Assembly: GCA_948496895.1 (NCBI GenBank)
Contig: CAOOJO010000087.1
Coordinates: 1-8,930, forward strand
Length of the DNA: 8,930 bases
Reading direction: 5' to 3'
Source: an uncultured Acetatifactor sp.
GTDB taxonomy: Bacteria > Bacillota > Clostridia > Lachnospirales > Lachnospiraceae
Position 1 is the stretch's first letter; every line of letters starts with the position of its first letter. This document shows positions 1 through 6,269 of the stretch, one piece after another. The position numbers were made by a program, and so were the translations under genes. Below the pieces are notes generated by a model. The model did not search any database and had not been told where the DNA came from. It saw only the letters and a list, made by a program, of their open reading frames with translations.

Positions 1-31
1 CATTCCGATAAAAAGCAAAGGAGTTAGGTGA
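1..31 (+). CDS. Possible 3' end of the gene upstream of motA (flbD by synteny, unproven)
   Basis: Only a few codons lie inside the window. Two frames are open from the left edge. One ends at TAG 25-27 and reads HSDKKQRS. The other ends at TGA 29-31 and reads IPIKSKGVR, with its stop overlapping the motA GTG as GTGA. Either could be the tail of the preceding gene. In related clostridial flagellar loci flbD usually sits here, but the visible residues are too few to identify it. The assignment rests on gene order alone. Confidence 0.25.
   Translation, partial: IPIKSKGVR
17..23 (+). promoter_or_regulatory. Ribosome binding site of motA
   Basis: AAAGGAG matches a Shine-Dalgarno sequence. It lies 4 bases before GTG 28 and 13 bases before a second in-frame GTG at 37. 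Neither spacing is ideal, so it does not settle the start. The site probably lies within or at the end of the preceding gene, which suggests coupled translation. Confidence 0.6.
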
Positions 32-834
32 TTCTCGTGGATATTGCGTCTTTAATTGGTATTGTATTATGTTTTGCGATGATGCTGTACGGTATCATAG
101 ACGGGGCCGGCCTCAACAACCTGGTGAAGGAATACTGGAACTTCCCATCGGCCGTCATTACCTTCGGCGGTGCCTTTGCCGCTACGCTGACATCCTTCAG
201 CCTGGCGGATTACATAAGCGGCCTGAAGAGTTTCGCGCTGGTCTTCAAGGCACCGGCCATAAATACTGCAGAGATGATCCGCAAGATCATCGACCTGTCC
301 AATGTGGCGCGTAAGGAAGGCCTGCTGTCCCTGGAGGAGGCCGCGGCGGACATGGACGATGCTTTCCTGAAGAAGGGCATTCTGCTCATGGTGGACGGCA
401 CGGATCCCGAGCTGGTTCGGGCCATCATGGAGACGGAGCTGGTCAGCATCGAGGGAAGACATAAGAACTGCATCAGCTTCTGGGATACATTGGGGGCCAT
501 GGGTCCTGCCTGGGGTATGATCGGTACGCTGATTGGTCTGGTAGATATGTTGTACCATATGGACAATGTAGCTACACTGGGCCCTGCCATGGCTGTGGCG
601 TTGATTACCACGTTCTACGGCTCGGTGCTCGCCAATGCCATCTGTACCCCGGTATCCAACAAGCTGAAGGCTGACAATGCGGTAGAGATGATGTTGAAAG
701 AGGTCATGATCGAGGGACTGCTGTCCATCCAGGCCGGCGAGAACCCGAGAGTCATCGAAGAGAAGCTGAAGTCCTTCCTGGCTCCTCAGGAGAGGGAGGC
801 TGTATCCGGCTCAGACGCAGGGGGTGAGGAGTAA
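28..834 (+). CDS. motA: Flagellar stator protein MotA
   Basis: MotA forms, with MotB, the ion-conducting stator in the cell membrane that turns the rotor. The 268-residue product has the family layout. Two N-terminal membrane segments (about residues 6-28 and 40-60) precede a large cytoplasmic loop. Two more segments (about 154-176 and 184-208) follow. The loop carries VARKEGLLSLE, with R95 and E103 matching the charged loop residues known in E. coli MotA to contact FliG. P160 in the third segment (GPAWGMIGTLIGLV) and P208 at the end of the fourth match the conserved prolines. The start is uncertain. GTG 28 has a GTGA overlap with one possible upstream stop. GTG 37 would give a product starting MDIASLIG, which looks like typical MotA. 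The C-terminus is short and acidic. motB follows with a one-base overlap (TAATG). PomA/MotP, the sodium-type relatives, are the alternative names. Confidence 0.95.
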   Translation: MILVDIASLIGIVLCFAMMLYGIIDGAGLNNLVKEYWNFPSAVITFGGAFAATLTSFSLADYISGLKSFALVFKAPAINTAEMIRKIIDLSNVARKEGLLSLEEAAADMDDAFLKKGILLMVDGTDPELVRAIMETELVSIEGRHKNCISFWDTLGAMGPAWGMIGTLIGLVDMLYHMDNVATLGPAMAVALITTFYGSVLANAICTPVSNKLKADNAVEMMLKEVMIEGLLSIQAGENPRVIEEKLKSFLAPQEREAVSGSDAGGEE

Positions 835-1661
835 TGGCAAAGCGCAAAGAGGATACGCCCCCCGCCGGATCCCCGGCGTGGATGGCGACATTCAGTGACC
901 TGATGAACCTCCTTCTCTGCTTTTTTGTCATGCTTTTCGCTATGTCCAGCATCGAGGAGTCCAAGCTCCAGGAATTCGTGGCTGCCATGAACAATACCTT
1001 CAGCGTGTTCGAGGGCGGTGCCAGCGCCATTGGGGACGGCTTCCTGATCAGCAACGGCGTCAGCCAGCTTAATGAGCTTGACCAGTATATCAACAGCACT
1101 GGCAAGACAGCCGACAGCGAGACGGACGGAGACGATTTCCAGGAATTCGAGATGTCCCCGGAGGCCATGGAGGAGATTCTCCAGGACAAGATGCTGGAGG
1201 AGAACGAGGAGCGGGTGGAGCAGATTGAGGAAGCTTTGAACGAGAGCGATATCGCCGACGAGGTGGAGGTCAGCTTTACCGCCCAGTACGTGAAGCTGAC
1301 CATGAACGGTGGACTGTTGTTCGATTCCGGGAGCGCTCAGCTCAAGGACGACGCGAAGCTGATTATAGATAAGGTAGGCCTGATATTGGAGCGATACGGC
1401 GACGCGGGCACCATAGAGATTGAAGGGCATACGGACAATGTGCCCATGAAGAGCGCCCAGTACCCCAGCAACGAGGAATTGAGCAGCGCCAGGGCCCTGT
1501 CGGTGTTCTATTATCTGATGGACTCCACGACCCTGAATCCGCTGAACCTGAAGCATGCCGGGATGGGAGAGAGGGTGCCCATCGCCGACAATTCCACGCC
1601 GGAGGGCAGGGGCAGGAACAGAAGAGTCGAGATATTGATCTACAATCCATCCCAGGGTTGA
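834..1661 (+). CDS. motB: Flagellar stator protein MotB (PomB/MotS-like membrane segment)
   Basis: MotB pairs with MotA and anchors the stator to peptidoglycan. The 275-residue product has a short cytoplasmic N-terminus and one membrane segment at about residues 17-38. Its ATFSDLMNLLLCFFVMLF stretch contains D22, the ion-binding aspartate. The plug region follows (about 39-60). Residues 94-145 are a very acidic linker with 23 Asp/Glu and only 2 Lys/Arg. An OmpA-like peptidoglycan-binding domain covers about 146-270. It contains EGHTDNVP (197-204) and the closing GRGRNRRVEI motif. The ATG overlaps the motA stop by one base, and GAGGAG just upstream serves as ribosome binding site, so the two proteins are probably made in step. 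The PAWMATFSD sequence resembles sodium-type PomB and MotS more than classical proton-type MotB. Ion choice cannot be settled from sequence alone. Confidence 0.95.
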   Translation: MAKRKEDTPPAGSPAWMATFSDLMNLLLCFFVMLFAMSSIEESKLQEFVAAMNNTFSVFEGGASAIGDGFLISNGVSQLNELDQYINSTGKTADSETDGDDFQEFEMSPEAMEEILQDKMLEENEERVEQIEEALNESDIADEVEVSFTAQYVKLTMNGGLLFDSGSAQLKDDAKLIIDKVGLILERYGDAGTIEIEGHTDNVPMKSAQYPSNEELSSARALSVFYYLMDSTTLNPLNLKHAGMGERVPIADNSTPEGRGRNRRVEILIYNPSQG

Positions 1662-1703
1662 TTCATAGCCAAAAATGATGGCAGAAGGAAGGGTTTTCGC
1701 GAT

Positions 1704-2249
1704 ATGAAGAAGAATTTGCTTAGTGTGCTGATACTGGTGCTGATGATTGTGAACATTGCCATGTCAGCGGTCATGATGATAAGCGTCACCAGCACGAACC
1801 AAAAGACGGCGGCTCTGATGGACAGCATCGGGACGGCGATGAACCTGGAATGGAACAGTCCAGGCAGCTCTTCGGACGTGTCTCTGTCGGATTCCGAGAC
1901 CTATAATGTAGGAACCATGACGGTTCATCTGGCCTCTTCCCAGGTGGTGGGGGAGGACGGTACCGTCAGCGCCAGCGACAAGCAGATGTACATTGTATTT
2001 GACATCGCTCTCCTGCTGAACAAGACCCATGAGGATTATGAGTCCTATGGCGGAGACAGCATGAGCCAGTATGACAGCATGATTAAGGATGCCATCGAGA
2101 ATGTAGTGACCAACTACACGGAGGAAGAGTGTCGGGTGGACTTCAGCGGTGCCATCCGGGATGAAATCCTTGTTGCAATCCAGGATCTGTTCCATTCGAA
2201 GATTGTGTACGGCATCACGCTGAGCAATGTGAAATATGGCGGCGGCTGA
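1704..2249 (+). CDS. fliL: Flagellar basal body-associated protein FliL
   Basis: FliL is a single-pass membrane protein that rings or supports the stator and affects motor output. The 181-residue product starts with a short basic tail (MKKN) and a hydrophobic segment at about residues 5-27. A Ser/Asp-rich extracellular stretch (about 50-65) and a mixed alpha/beta domain follow. The C-terminal half has the FliL pattern: a beta strand around MYIVFDIALLL, then a helix around AIRDEILVAIQDLF and a final strand IVYGITLSNV. Sequence similarity in FliL is usually weak. The name relies on this topology plus the position between motB and fliM, which is standard for fliL. The chosen ATG has GAAGGAAGGG about 10 bases upstream. 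The gap from motB is 42 bases with no visible terminator. The product ends in a glycine run (KYGGG) just after the last strand. Confidence 0.85.
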   Translation: MKKNLLSVLILVLMIVNIAMSAVMMISVTSTNQKTAALMDSIGTAMNLEWNSPGSSSDVSLSDSETYNVGTMTVHLASSQVVGEDGTVSASDKQMYIVFDIALLLNKTHEDYESYGGDSMSQYDSMIKDAIENVVTNYTEEECRVDFSGAIRDEILVAIQDLFHSKIVYGITLSNVKYGGG

Positions 2250-2295
2250 TGGAGGGGACAGACTTGTTCGGTATGACAGATAAAAAGTTGTGACA

Positions 2296-2303
2296 GGAGG
2301 TGA
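2296..2303 (+). promoter_or_regulatory. Ribosome binding site fixing the fliM GTG start
   Basis: AGGAGGTG is a near-perfect Shine-Dalgarno sequence. Two GTG triplets follow closely, at 2308 and 2310. Only 2310 is in the FliM frame and gives the canonical MADILSQ N-terminus, with a spacing of 6 bases. fliM therefore uses a GTG start. Confidence 0.8.
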
Positions 2304-2309
2304 ACCTGT

Positions 2310-3290
2310 GTGGCCGATATTCTTTCCCAGGCGGAGATAGATGCCCTTCTTTCAGCGATGTCTTCCGGTGAGCTCGATACGGAGCAGATGCAGGAGAAGG
2401 ATGAAAAAAAGGTCAAGAATTATGACTTCAGCAGCCCTACGAAGTTCTCCAAGGAGCATTTAAGGACGCTGGAAATCATATATGAGCATTACGCAAGGCT
2501 GCTTTCGACGAACCTCCCTGTGTACCTGCGCAAGAACGTGCAGGTGTCGGTGGTGGGTTCCGAGGCCATTAAATTCAATGAGTTCACCAATTCCCTATCC
2601 AGTCCGATCATCATGGGGGTAGTCAACTTCGCTCCCCTGAACGGGTCGATCATCATGGAATTGGGCACCAATCTCGGCTACGCCATGCTGGATCGTATGC
2701 TGGGAGGGAACGGACAGCCTCTGGAGAAGAGCAGAGACTTTTCCGAGATAGAGCAGATTATCATAGAGAAGATATTGGTGATGTTCGTCCAGCTCCTGCG
2801 GGAGCCCTGGAAGAACGTGATTGATATATCCCCTGTGCTGAGCCGGCTGGAGACCAATCCCCAGTTCGCGCAGGTGATCGCCCCCAGCGAGATGGTCGCC
2901 ATCGTGACGTTGAGCATCAAGATCGGGGACGTGGAGGGCATGATGACCATCTGTCTTCCTTTCCTTACCCTTGAGGATGTCATGGATAAGCTGAATACCA
3001 AGTACTGGTACTCCACCATGCAGGAGATGCATGACGAGAATTATGAGATGTACATCGAATCCATGATTCGGAAGGTGGACGTGCCCGTGAAGGCTGTATT
3101 GGGCACCAGTACCATAACCGTAAGCGATTTCATGAATCTGCAGGTGGGAGATTGCATCAAGCTGAATTCCCTGATGGATCAGGACATGGATGTCTATGTA
3201 GGCAATATCAAGAAATTTACCGCATTGCCCGGCACGGAGAGGGACTCTTATGCTGTCAGGATTACATCGGTTATTAGAGAGGAGGAGTAA
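2310..3290 (+). CDS. fliM: Flagellar motor switch protein FliM
   Basis: FliM sits in the cytoplasmic C-ring, binds phosphorylated CheY and FliG, and switches rotation direction. The 326-residue product has the usual length and three parts. The N-terminus MADILSQAEIDALLSAM holds the known CheY-P docking motif (LSQ-EIDALL). A CheC-like middle domain spans about 45-230 and contains GGNG at 132-135, matching the GGXG motif known for the FliG interface. A C-terminal SpoA domain runs from about V256 (VDVPVKAVLG) to the end (SYAVRITSVI). The start is a GTG with a strong ribosome binding site. fliY begins four bases after the stop, and its GGAGGAG lies in the last fliM codons, so the two are probably translationally coupled. 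The 60 bases before fliM are the longest intergenic gap in the window. Confidence 0.97.
   Translation: MADILSQAEIDALLSAMSSGELDTEQMQEKDEKKVKNYDFSSPTKFSKEHLRTLEIIYEHYARLLSTNLPVYLRKNVQVSVVGSEAIKFNEFTNSLSSPIIMGVVNFAPLNGSIIMELGTNLGYAMLDRMLGGNGQPLEKSRDFSEIEQIIIEKILVMFVQLLREPWKNVIDISPVLSRLETNPQFAQVIAPSEMVAIVTLSIKIGDVEGMMTICLPFLTLEDVMDKLNTKYWYSTMQEMHDENYEMYIESMIRKVDVPVKAVLGTSTITVSDFMNLQVGDCIKLNSLMDQDMDVYVGNIKKFTALPGTERDSYAVRITSVIREEE
3281..3287 (+). promoter_or_regulatory. Ribosome binding site of fliY inside the fliM end
   Basis: GGAGGAG occupies the last codons of fliM and lies 6 bases before the fliY ATG. Ribosomes finishing fliM would cover it, which suggests coupled synthesis of the two switch proteins. 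Confidence 0.7.
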
Positions 3291-3293
3291 ACA

Positions 3294-4691
3294 ATGGATG
3301 GTGCATTGTCTCAAGACGAGATAAACGCATTACTTTCCGGCATGGATTCGATCGAAGACGATGAAGCCGAGGCTGTTGGAAAAGGCGGCAACGGGGGTGC
3401 GGGAGGAGCAGTCCAGAGCATGGAAGAAGCCATGGAGCTGCTTTCGGATGTAGAGAAGGATGCTGTGGGCGAGGTCGCCAATATCAGCATGGGTTCTTCG
3501 GCGACTACATTGTATTCCCTTGTGAACAGGAAAGTCAATATCACCACACCGGAAGTGGGATTTGCCACATGGGATAATCTGCTGGATCAGTATGAAAGGC
3601 CTTGTGTCTTCATTCAGATTAAATATACGGTGGGCCTGGACGGCACGAATATCCTGATACTGAAAGAGCATGACGTGAAGGTCATCACTGACCTGATGAT
3701 GGGCGGAGACGGCACGAATACGGATGGGGAGCTGGGTGAGCTGCACTTAAGCGCCATATCCGAGGCCATGAACCAGATGATGGGAGCATCGGCCACCTCT
3801 CTCTCCACCATGATGAAGACGAAAATCGATATCAGCCCGCCAGAGGCCGAGCTGCTGGACTTAGCCCAGATACACAATGGGGAGGATGTCTCACCCTTCC
3901 TGGGCGGCGTGTTCGTGAAGATATCCTTCCGGATGCAGATAGACGATTTGGTGGACAGTTCCATCATGCAGTTGTATCCTATAGATTTCGCCCGTAAGGT
4001 AGTGGATACCTTCATGAATTCCCAGGCAGCCTCAGCCGGGGAGAAGCAGGAGGAAGCGCCTGCCGCGGCACCGCCCCAGGCGGCCGCCAGCCAGCAGTCG
4101 TCCATGAACCAGCCGGGAGCGGCTCCGCAGATGGACATGAACGCAGGCTACGGAGCGGCTGGCATGGGAAATCCCCAGATGGATCCCAACGCCATGATGA
4201 ACATGGGCGGGATGCAGATGGGAATGAATCCGCAGATGATGAACATGGGCGGAATGCAGATGGGAGCCATGGGAATGAACCCTCAGATGATGAACATGGG
4301 CGGAATGCAGATGGGGGCCATGGGAATGAATCCGCAGATGATGAATATGGGCATGTCTGGAGGCCCGGCAATGAACCAGCAGGCCGCCATGCAGAACATC
4401 AATGTTCAGCCTGCGCAGTTCCAGAGCTTTTCCAATGCCGGAAGCGCCATAGCAGGACAGGAGAACATCGGCCTTATCATGGATGTCCCTCTGAACGTTA
4501 CCGTAGAGCTTGGCCGCACGACCAAGTCGATTTCCGAGATTCTCGACTTTGCGCCCGGTTCCATCATCGAGCTGGATCGCATCGCCGGGGAACCGATAGA
4601 CGTGCTGGTGAACGGAAAGCTTGTCGCAAAGGGAGAAGTGGTTGTAATTGAAGAATGCTTCAGTGTAAGAATAACTGAGATTATCAAGTAG
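3294..4691 (+). CDS. fliY: Flagellar motor switch phosphatase FliY (CheC-like plus FliN/SpoA domain)
   Basis: FliY takes the FliN place in the C-ring of Gram-positive bacteria and dephosphorylates CheY-P. The 465-residue product starts with a CheY-binding-type peptide, LSQDEINALL (5-14), like that of FliM. The CheC-like domain (about 45-240) carries two intact phosphatase motifs. The first is D56-x3-E60-x2-N63-x22-P86. The second is S153-x3-E157-x2-N160-x22-P183. A linker from about 245 to 388 is Ala/Gln/Pro-rich and then Met/Gly/Asn/Gln-rich; residues 280-366 hold 30 methionines. The FliN-type SpoA domain fills 390-465 (IGLIMDVPLNVTVELG to ITEII). At 465 residues it is longer than the roughly 380 of B. 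subtilis FliY, mainly because of the linker. It starts 4 bases after fliM, and cheY, the expected substrate of its phosphatase, follows directly. It may be annotated fliN in some genomes. Confidence 0.95.
   Translation: MDGALSQDEINALLSGMDSIEDDEAEAVGKGGNGGAGGAVQSMEEAMELLSDVEKDAVGEVANISMGSSATTLYSLVNRKVNITTPEVGFATWDNLLDQYERPCVFIQIKYTVGLDGTNILILKEHDVKVITDLMMGGDGTNTDGELGELHLSAISEAMNQMMGASATSLSTMMKTKIDISPPEAELLDLAQIHNGEDVSPFLGGVFVKISFRMQIDDLVDSSIMQLYPIDFARKVVDTFMNSQAASAGEKQEEAPAAAPPQAAASQQSSMNQPGAAPQMDMNAGYGAAGMGNPQMDPNAMMNMGGMQMGMNPQMMNMGGMQMGAMGMNPQMMNMGGMQMGAMGMNPQMMNMGMSGGPAMNQQAAMQNINVQPAQFQSFSNAGSAIAGQENIGLIMDVPLNVTVELGRTTKSISEILDFAPGSIIELDRIAGEPIDVLVNGKLVAKGEVVVIEECFSVRITEIIK
4170..4352 (+). 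repeat. In-frame tandem repeat, 51-base period, in the FliY linker
   Basis: Two full units start at 4224 and 4275 and a partial third at 4326. Each full unit encodes the 17 residues MNPQMMNMGGMQMGAMG. The two full units differ at only 3 of 51 bases, all silent third positions. A degenerate copy lies just before them (about 4170-4223, NPQMDPNAMMNMGGMQMG). The partial third unit diverges after MNPQMMNMG. The period is a multiple of three, so gain or loss of units would keep the SpoA domain in frame. Confidence 0.92.
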
Positions 4692-4696
4692 GAGGA
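4689..4696 (+). promoter_or_regulatory. Ribosome binding site of cheY at the fliY stop
   Basis: TAGGAGGA overlaps the fliY stop codon TAG (4689-4691) and precedes the cheY ATG by 7 bases. This is a strong Shine-Dalgarno sequence, in keeping with the high protein level a diffusible signal protein needs. Confidence 0.65.
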
Positions 4697-4703
4697 TGGT
4701 TTA

Positions 4704-5066
4704 ATGGCAAAGAATATTTTGATTTGCGACGACGCGGCGTTCATGAGGATGATGATCAAGAATGTCCTGGCCAAGGGCGGCTACAATGTGGCCGGAGAAG
4801 CCGAGAACGGTGCGAAGGCAGTGGAGAAGTACAAGGAGCTGTCTCCGGATCTGGTGCTGATGGACATCACCATGCCTGAGATGGACGGCATCCAGGCCCT
4901 GAAGGAAATCAAGAAGATCGACGGCAACGCGAAGGTCATCATGTGCTCTGCCATGGGACAGCAGGCCATGGTGGTGGAATCCATCCAGGCAGGGGCCAGG
5001 GACTTTATCGTGAAGCCCTTCCAGGAGGATCGTGTCCTGGAGGCTGTGAAGAAGGTCATCGGCTGA
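4704..5066 (+). CDS. cheY: Chemotaxis response regulator CheY
   Basis: CheY is a single-domain receiver. CheA phosphorylates it and it then binds the flagellar switch. All 120 residues form the receiver fold, with no output domain. The key residues are visible: acidic pair D9 and D10, phosphoacceptor D54 (LVLMDITMPEMDG), switch serine S82 (CSAMG), F101 at the aromatic switch position, and K104-P105. Phe at 101 replaces the Tyr of E. coli CheY, which is common in related proteins. Its location between the switch gene fliY and fliO matches the B. subtilis fla/che operon and many Clostridia. This supports a motor role rather than that of a general regulator. The next gene starts on the last base of its stop (TGATG). 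No cheA, cheB or cheR is in the window. Confidence 0.95.
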   Translation: MAKNILICDDAAFMRMMIKNVLAKGGYNVAGEAENGAKAVEKYKELSPDLVLMDITMPEMDGIQALKEIKKIDGNAKVIMCSAMGQQAMVVESIQAGARDFIVKPFQEDRVLEAVKKVIG

Positions 5067-5458
5067 TGGTGCTGTTGACCGGAAGCTCCAGCAGTTACGC
5101 CCAGTTCATTACGGTGCTGCTGCTGTTCGTGGCAGTGCTGGGAATCACGGCCGCCGTTACGAAATGGATGGCGAACTACCAGAAGCAGCAGAGCGCCAAT
5201 GAAAATATAGAGGTCATAGAGACCACTCGTATTGCGAACAATAAATATATCCAGATCATACGGGCAGGCGGAAGGTACATGGTCATTGCCGTGTGTAAGG
5301 ATACGGTTACCATGTTGGGCGAGATTCCTGAGGGTGAGCTGAAGGAGACGAAGCCTGCTCAGGGCTTCAATTTCAAAGAGATTCTCGATAAGGCGGCGAA
5401 CAAAAAAAGCGCCGTCCGGGAAGAGCCAAAGGATAATCAGTTGCATGATGAAAAATAA
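5066..5458 (+). CDS. fliO: Flagellar export assembly protein FliO (FliZ)
   Basis: FliO is a small membrane protein that helps assemble or stabilise FliP in the flagellar export gate. The true product is probably 130 residues starting at ATG 5066, which overlaps the cheY stop by one base. The same frame stays open upstream, but that part only shadows cheY. The N-terminus has one membrane segment at about residues 12-29 (AQFITVLLLFVAVLGITAAV). A cytoplasmic domain follows, with the FliO-type pattern of short beta strands: IEVIETTRI, NKYIQIIRAGGRYMVIAV and TVTMLGEI. A charged tail follows. FliO sequences are poorly conserved, so the call depends on this topology and on the position just before fliP. 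Its 3' end overlaps fliP by 14 bases. The upstream ribosome binding site is weak, so translation probably depends on coupling to cheY. Confidence 0.85.
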   Translation: MVLLTGSSSSYAQFITVLLLFVAVLGITAAVTKWMANYQKQQSANENIEVIETTRIANNKYIQIIRAGGRYMVIAVCKDTVTMLGEIPEGELKETKPAQGFNFKEILDKAANKKSAVREEPKDNQLHDEK

Positions 5459-6242
5459 GCTTAGAACCAAGCGAATAGTAACCGCAATATGCCTACTGGT
5501 CACGGTGGGCATATTGTGTATTGTAAGCTCGATGACAGTATTTGCCAGCGGCGCGGAGACGGATCCATCCAATGTGCTCTCCATCACCATGAGCGATGGC
5601 AGCAATGGGGAGATAAACGGCTCGCTGCGTATCCTGTTGACGCTGACACTGATTTCCATTGCGCCCATCCTTATCATAATGATGACCTCCTTTACGCGGA
5701 TCATCATTGTGCTGCATTTCACCCGGGCGGCACTGAACACCCAGACGGCTCCGCCGAACCAGATTCTGGTGGGGCTGGCCCTGATCCTTACCTTCTTCAT
5801 CATGGAGCCTACGGTGCAGGAGATCAATGAACAGGCCTATCAGCCCTATGAGGCCGGGGAGATCGAGCTGGACGAGGCATTGGAGCGGGGGGTGGCCCCG
5901 CTGCGGGAATTCATGTATCCCCAGACCCAGGTGAAGGATGTGGACTTGTTCATGGATATCTCCGGGCAGGAATGGGACGGGGTGAGCCTTGACAGCATTC
6001 CGCTGTCCGTGCTCCTGCCCAGCTTTATGCTGAGCGAGCTGCGTATGGCGTTCTGGATAGGCTTCGTCATCTATATCCCCTTCATCGTCATCGACATGGT
6101 GGTGGCTTCCACGCTGATGAGTATGGGCATGATGATGCTGCCGCCCACTACGATTTCCATGCCCTTCAAGATTCTGCTCTTCGTCCTGGCGGACGGATGG
6201 AATCTTGTGATAAAGAACCTGGTGGGATCGTTCTACCATTGA
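5445..6242 (+). CDS. fliP: Flagellar type III export gate protein FliP
   Basis: FliP forms the pore of the flagellar export gate with FliQ and FliR. The 265-residue product starts with a basic stretch and a hydrophobic signal peptide (about 11-30). A likely cleavage site follows TVFA (31-34), as expected for FliP. The family signatures are strong. The first is the FTRIIIVLHFTRAALNTQ stretch (83-100) followed by APPNQILVGLALILTFF. The second, in the C-terminal half, is PSFMLSELRMAFWIGF then IYIPFIVIDMVVASTLMSMG. About four membrane segments remain after cleavage, with a periplasmic-type loop of roughly 70 residues between the second and third. The ATG at 5445 lies inside the end of fliO in another frame; ATG 5448 is the next codon and equally possible. 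A moderate ribosome binding site (AAAGGA) lies about 11 bases upstream. Confidence 0.97.
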   Translation: MMKNKLRTKRIVTAICLLVTVGILCIVSSMTVFASGAETDPSNVLSITMSDGSNGEINGSLRILLTLTLISIAPILIIMMTSFTRIIIVLHFTRAALNTQTAPPNQILVGLALILTFFIMEPTVQEINEQAYQPYEAGEIELDEALERGVAPLREFMYPQTQVKDVDLFMDISGQEWDGVSLDSIPLSVLLPSFMLSELRMAFWIGFVIYIPFIVIDMVVASTLMSMGMMMLPPTTISMPFKILLFVLADGWNLVIKNLVGSFYH

Positions 6243-6249
6243 GCTTAAA

Positions 6250-6261
6250 AAGGAAGGAGGG
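6250..6261 (+). promoter_or_regulatory. Ribosome binding site of fliQ
   Basis: AAGGAAGGAGGG precedes two nearby ATG triplets, at 6262 and 6270. Only 6270 is in the FliQ frame and gives the typical short N-terminus before the first membrane segment. Its GGAGG core lies about 9 bases upstream of that ATG. Confidence 0.7.
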
Positions 6262-6269
6262 ATGCTCAG

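Noticed and set aside
4..11. TCCGATAA, which matches the motility sigma factor -10 consensus GCCGATAA at 7 of 8 positions
   Set aside because: The -35 half would lie outside the window, and a start about 7 bases downstream would fall in the motA ribosome binding site, leaving almost no leader. It is more likely part of the preceding gene.
786..1556. Minus-strand open frame of 256 codons opposite motB
   Set aside because: It is antisense to a clear MotB with an intact OmpA domain and shows no family signal.
2281..2320. TAAA at 2281 and GCCGATAT at 2313, which resemble a motility sigma factor promoter before fliM
   Set aside because: The spacing is 28 bases instead of about 15, and the GCCGAT is simply the Ala-Asp codons of the FliM N-terminus.
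2595..3314. Minus-strand open frame of 239 codons opposite fliM
   Set aside because: It is an antisense shadow with high His content and no recognisable motif. The plus strand encodes a complete FliM.
4170..4352. The 51-base repeats considered as a CRISPR array or mobile repeat
   Set aside because: The units are directly adjacent without spacers, stay in frame, and encode a coherent linker between two recognised FliY domains.
4943..5065. Upstream extension of the fliO frame into cheY
   Set aside because: These codons overlap the conserved C-terminal part of cheY and read as a His/Gly-rich shadow. ATG 5066 gives a normal FliO N-terminus with its membrane segment.
4781..5827. Long minus-strand open frame of 348 codons across cheY, fliO and fliP
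   Set aside because: It lies opposite three well-recognised genes, and its translation is rich in Ser, Arg, Ile and Met with no recognisable domain. It is a by-product of codon bias on the coding strand.
5493..6239. Minus-strand open frame of 248 codons opposite fliP
   Set aside because: The translation is dominated by His, Gln, Arg and Gly, as expected when hydrophobic codons are read in reverse. There is no domain evidence.
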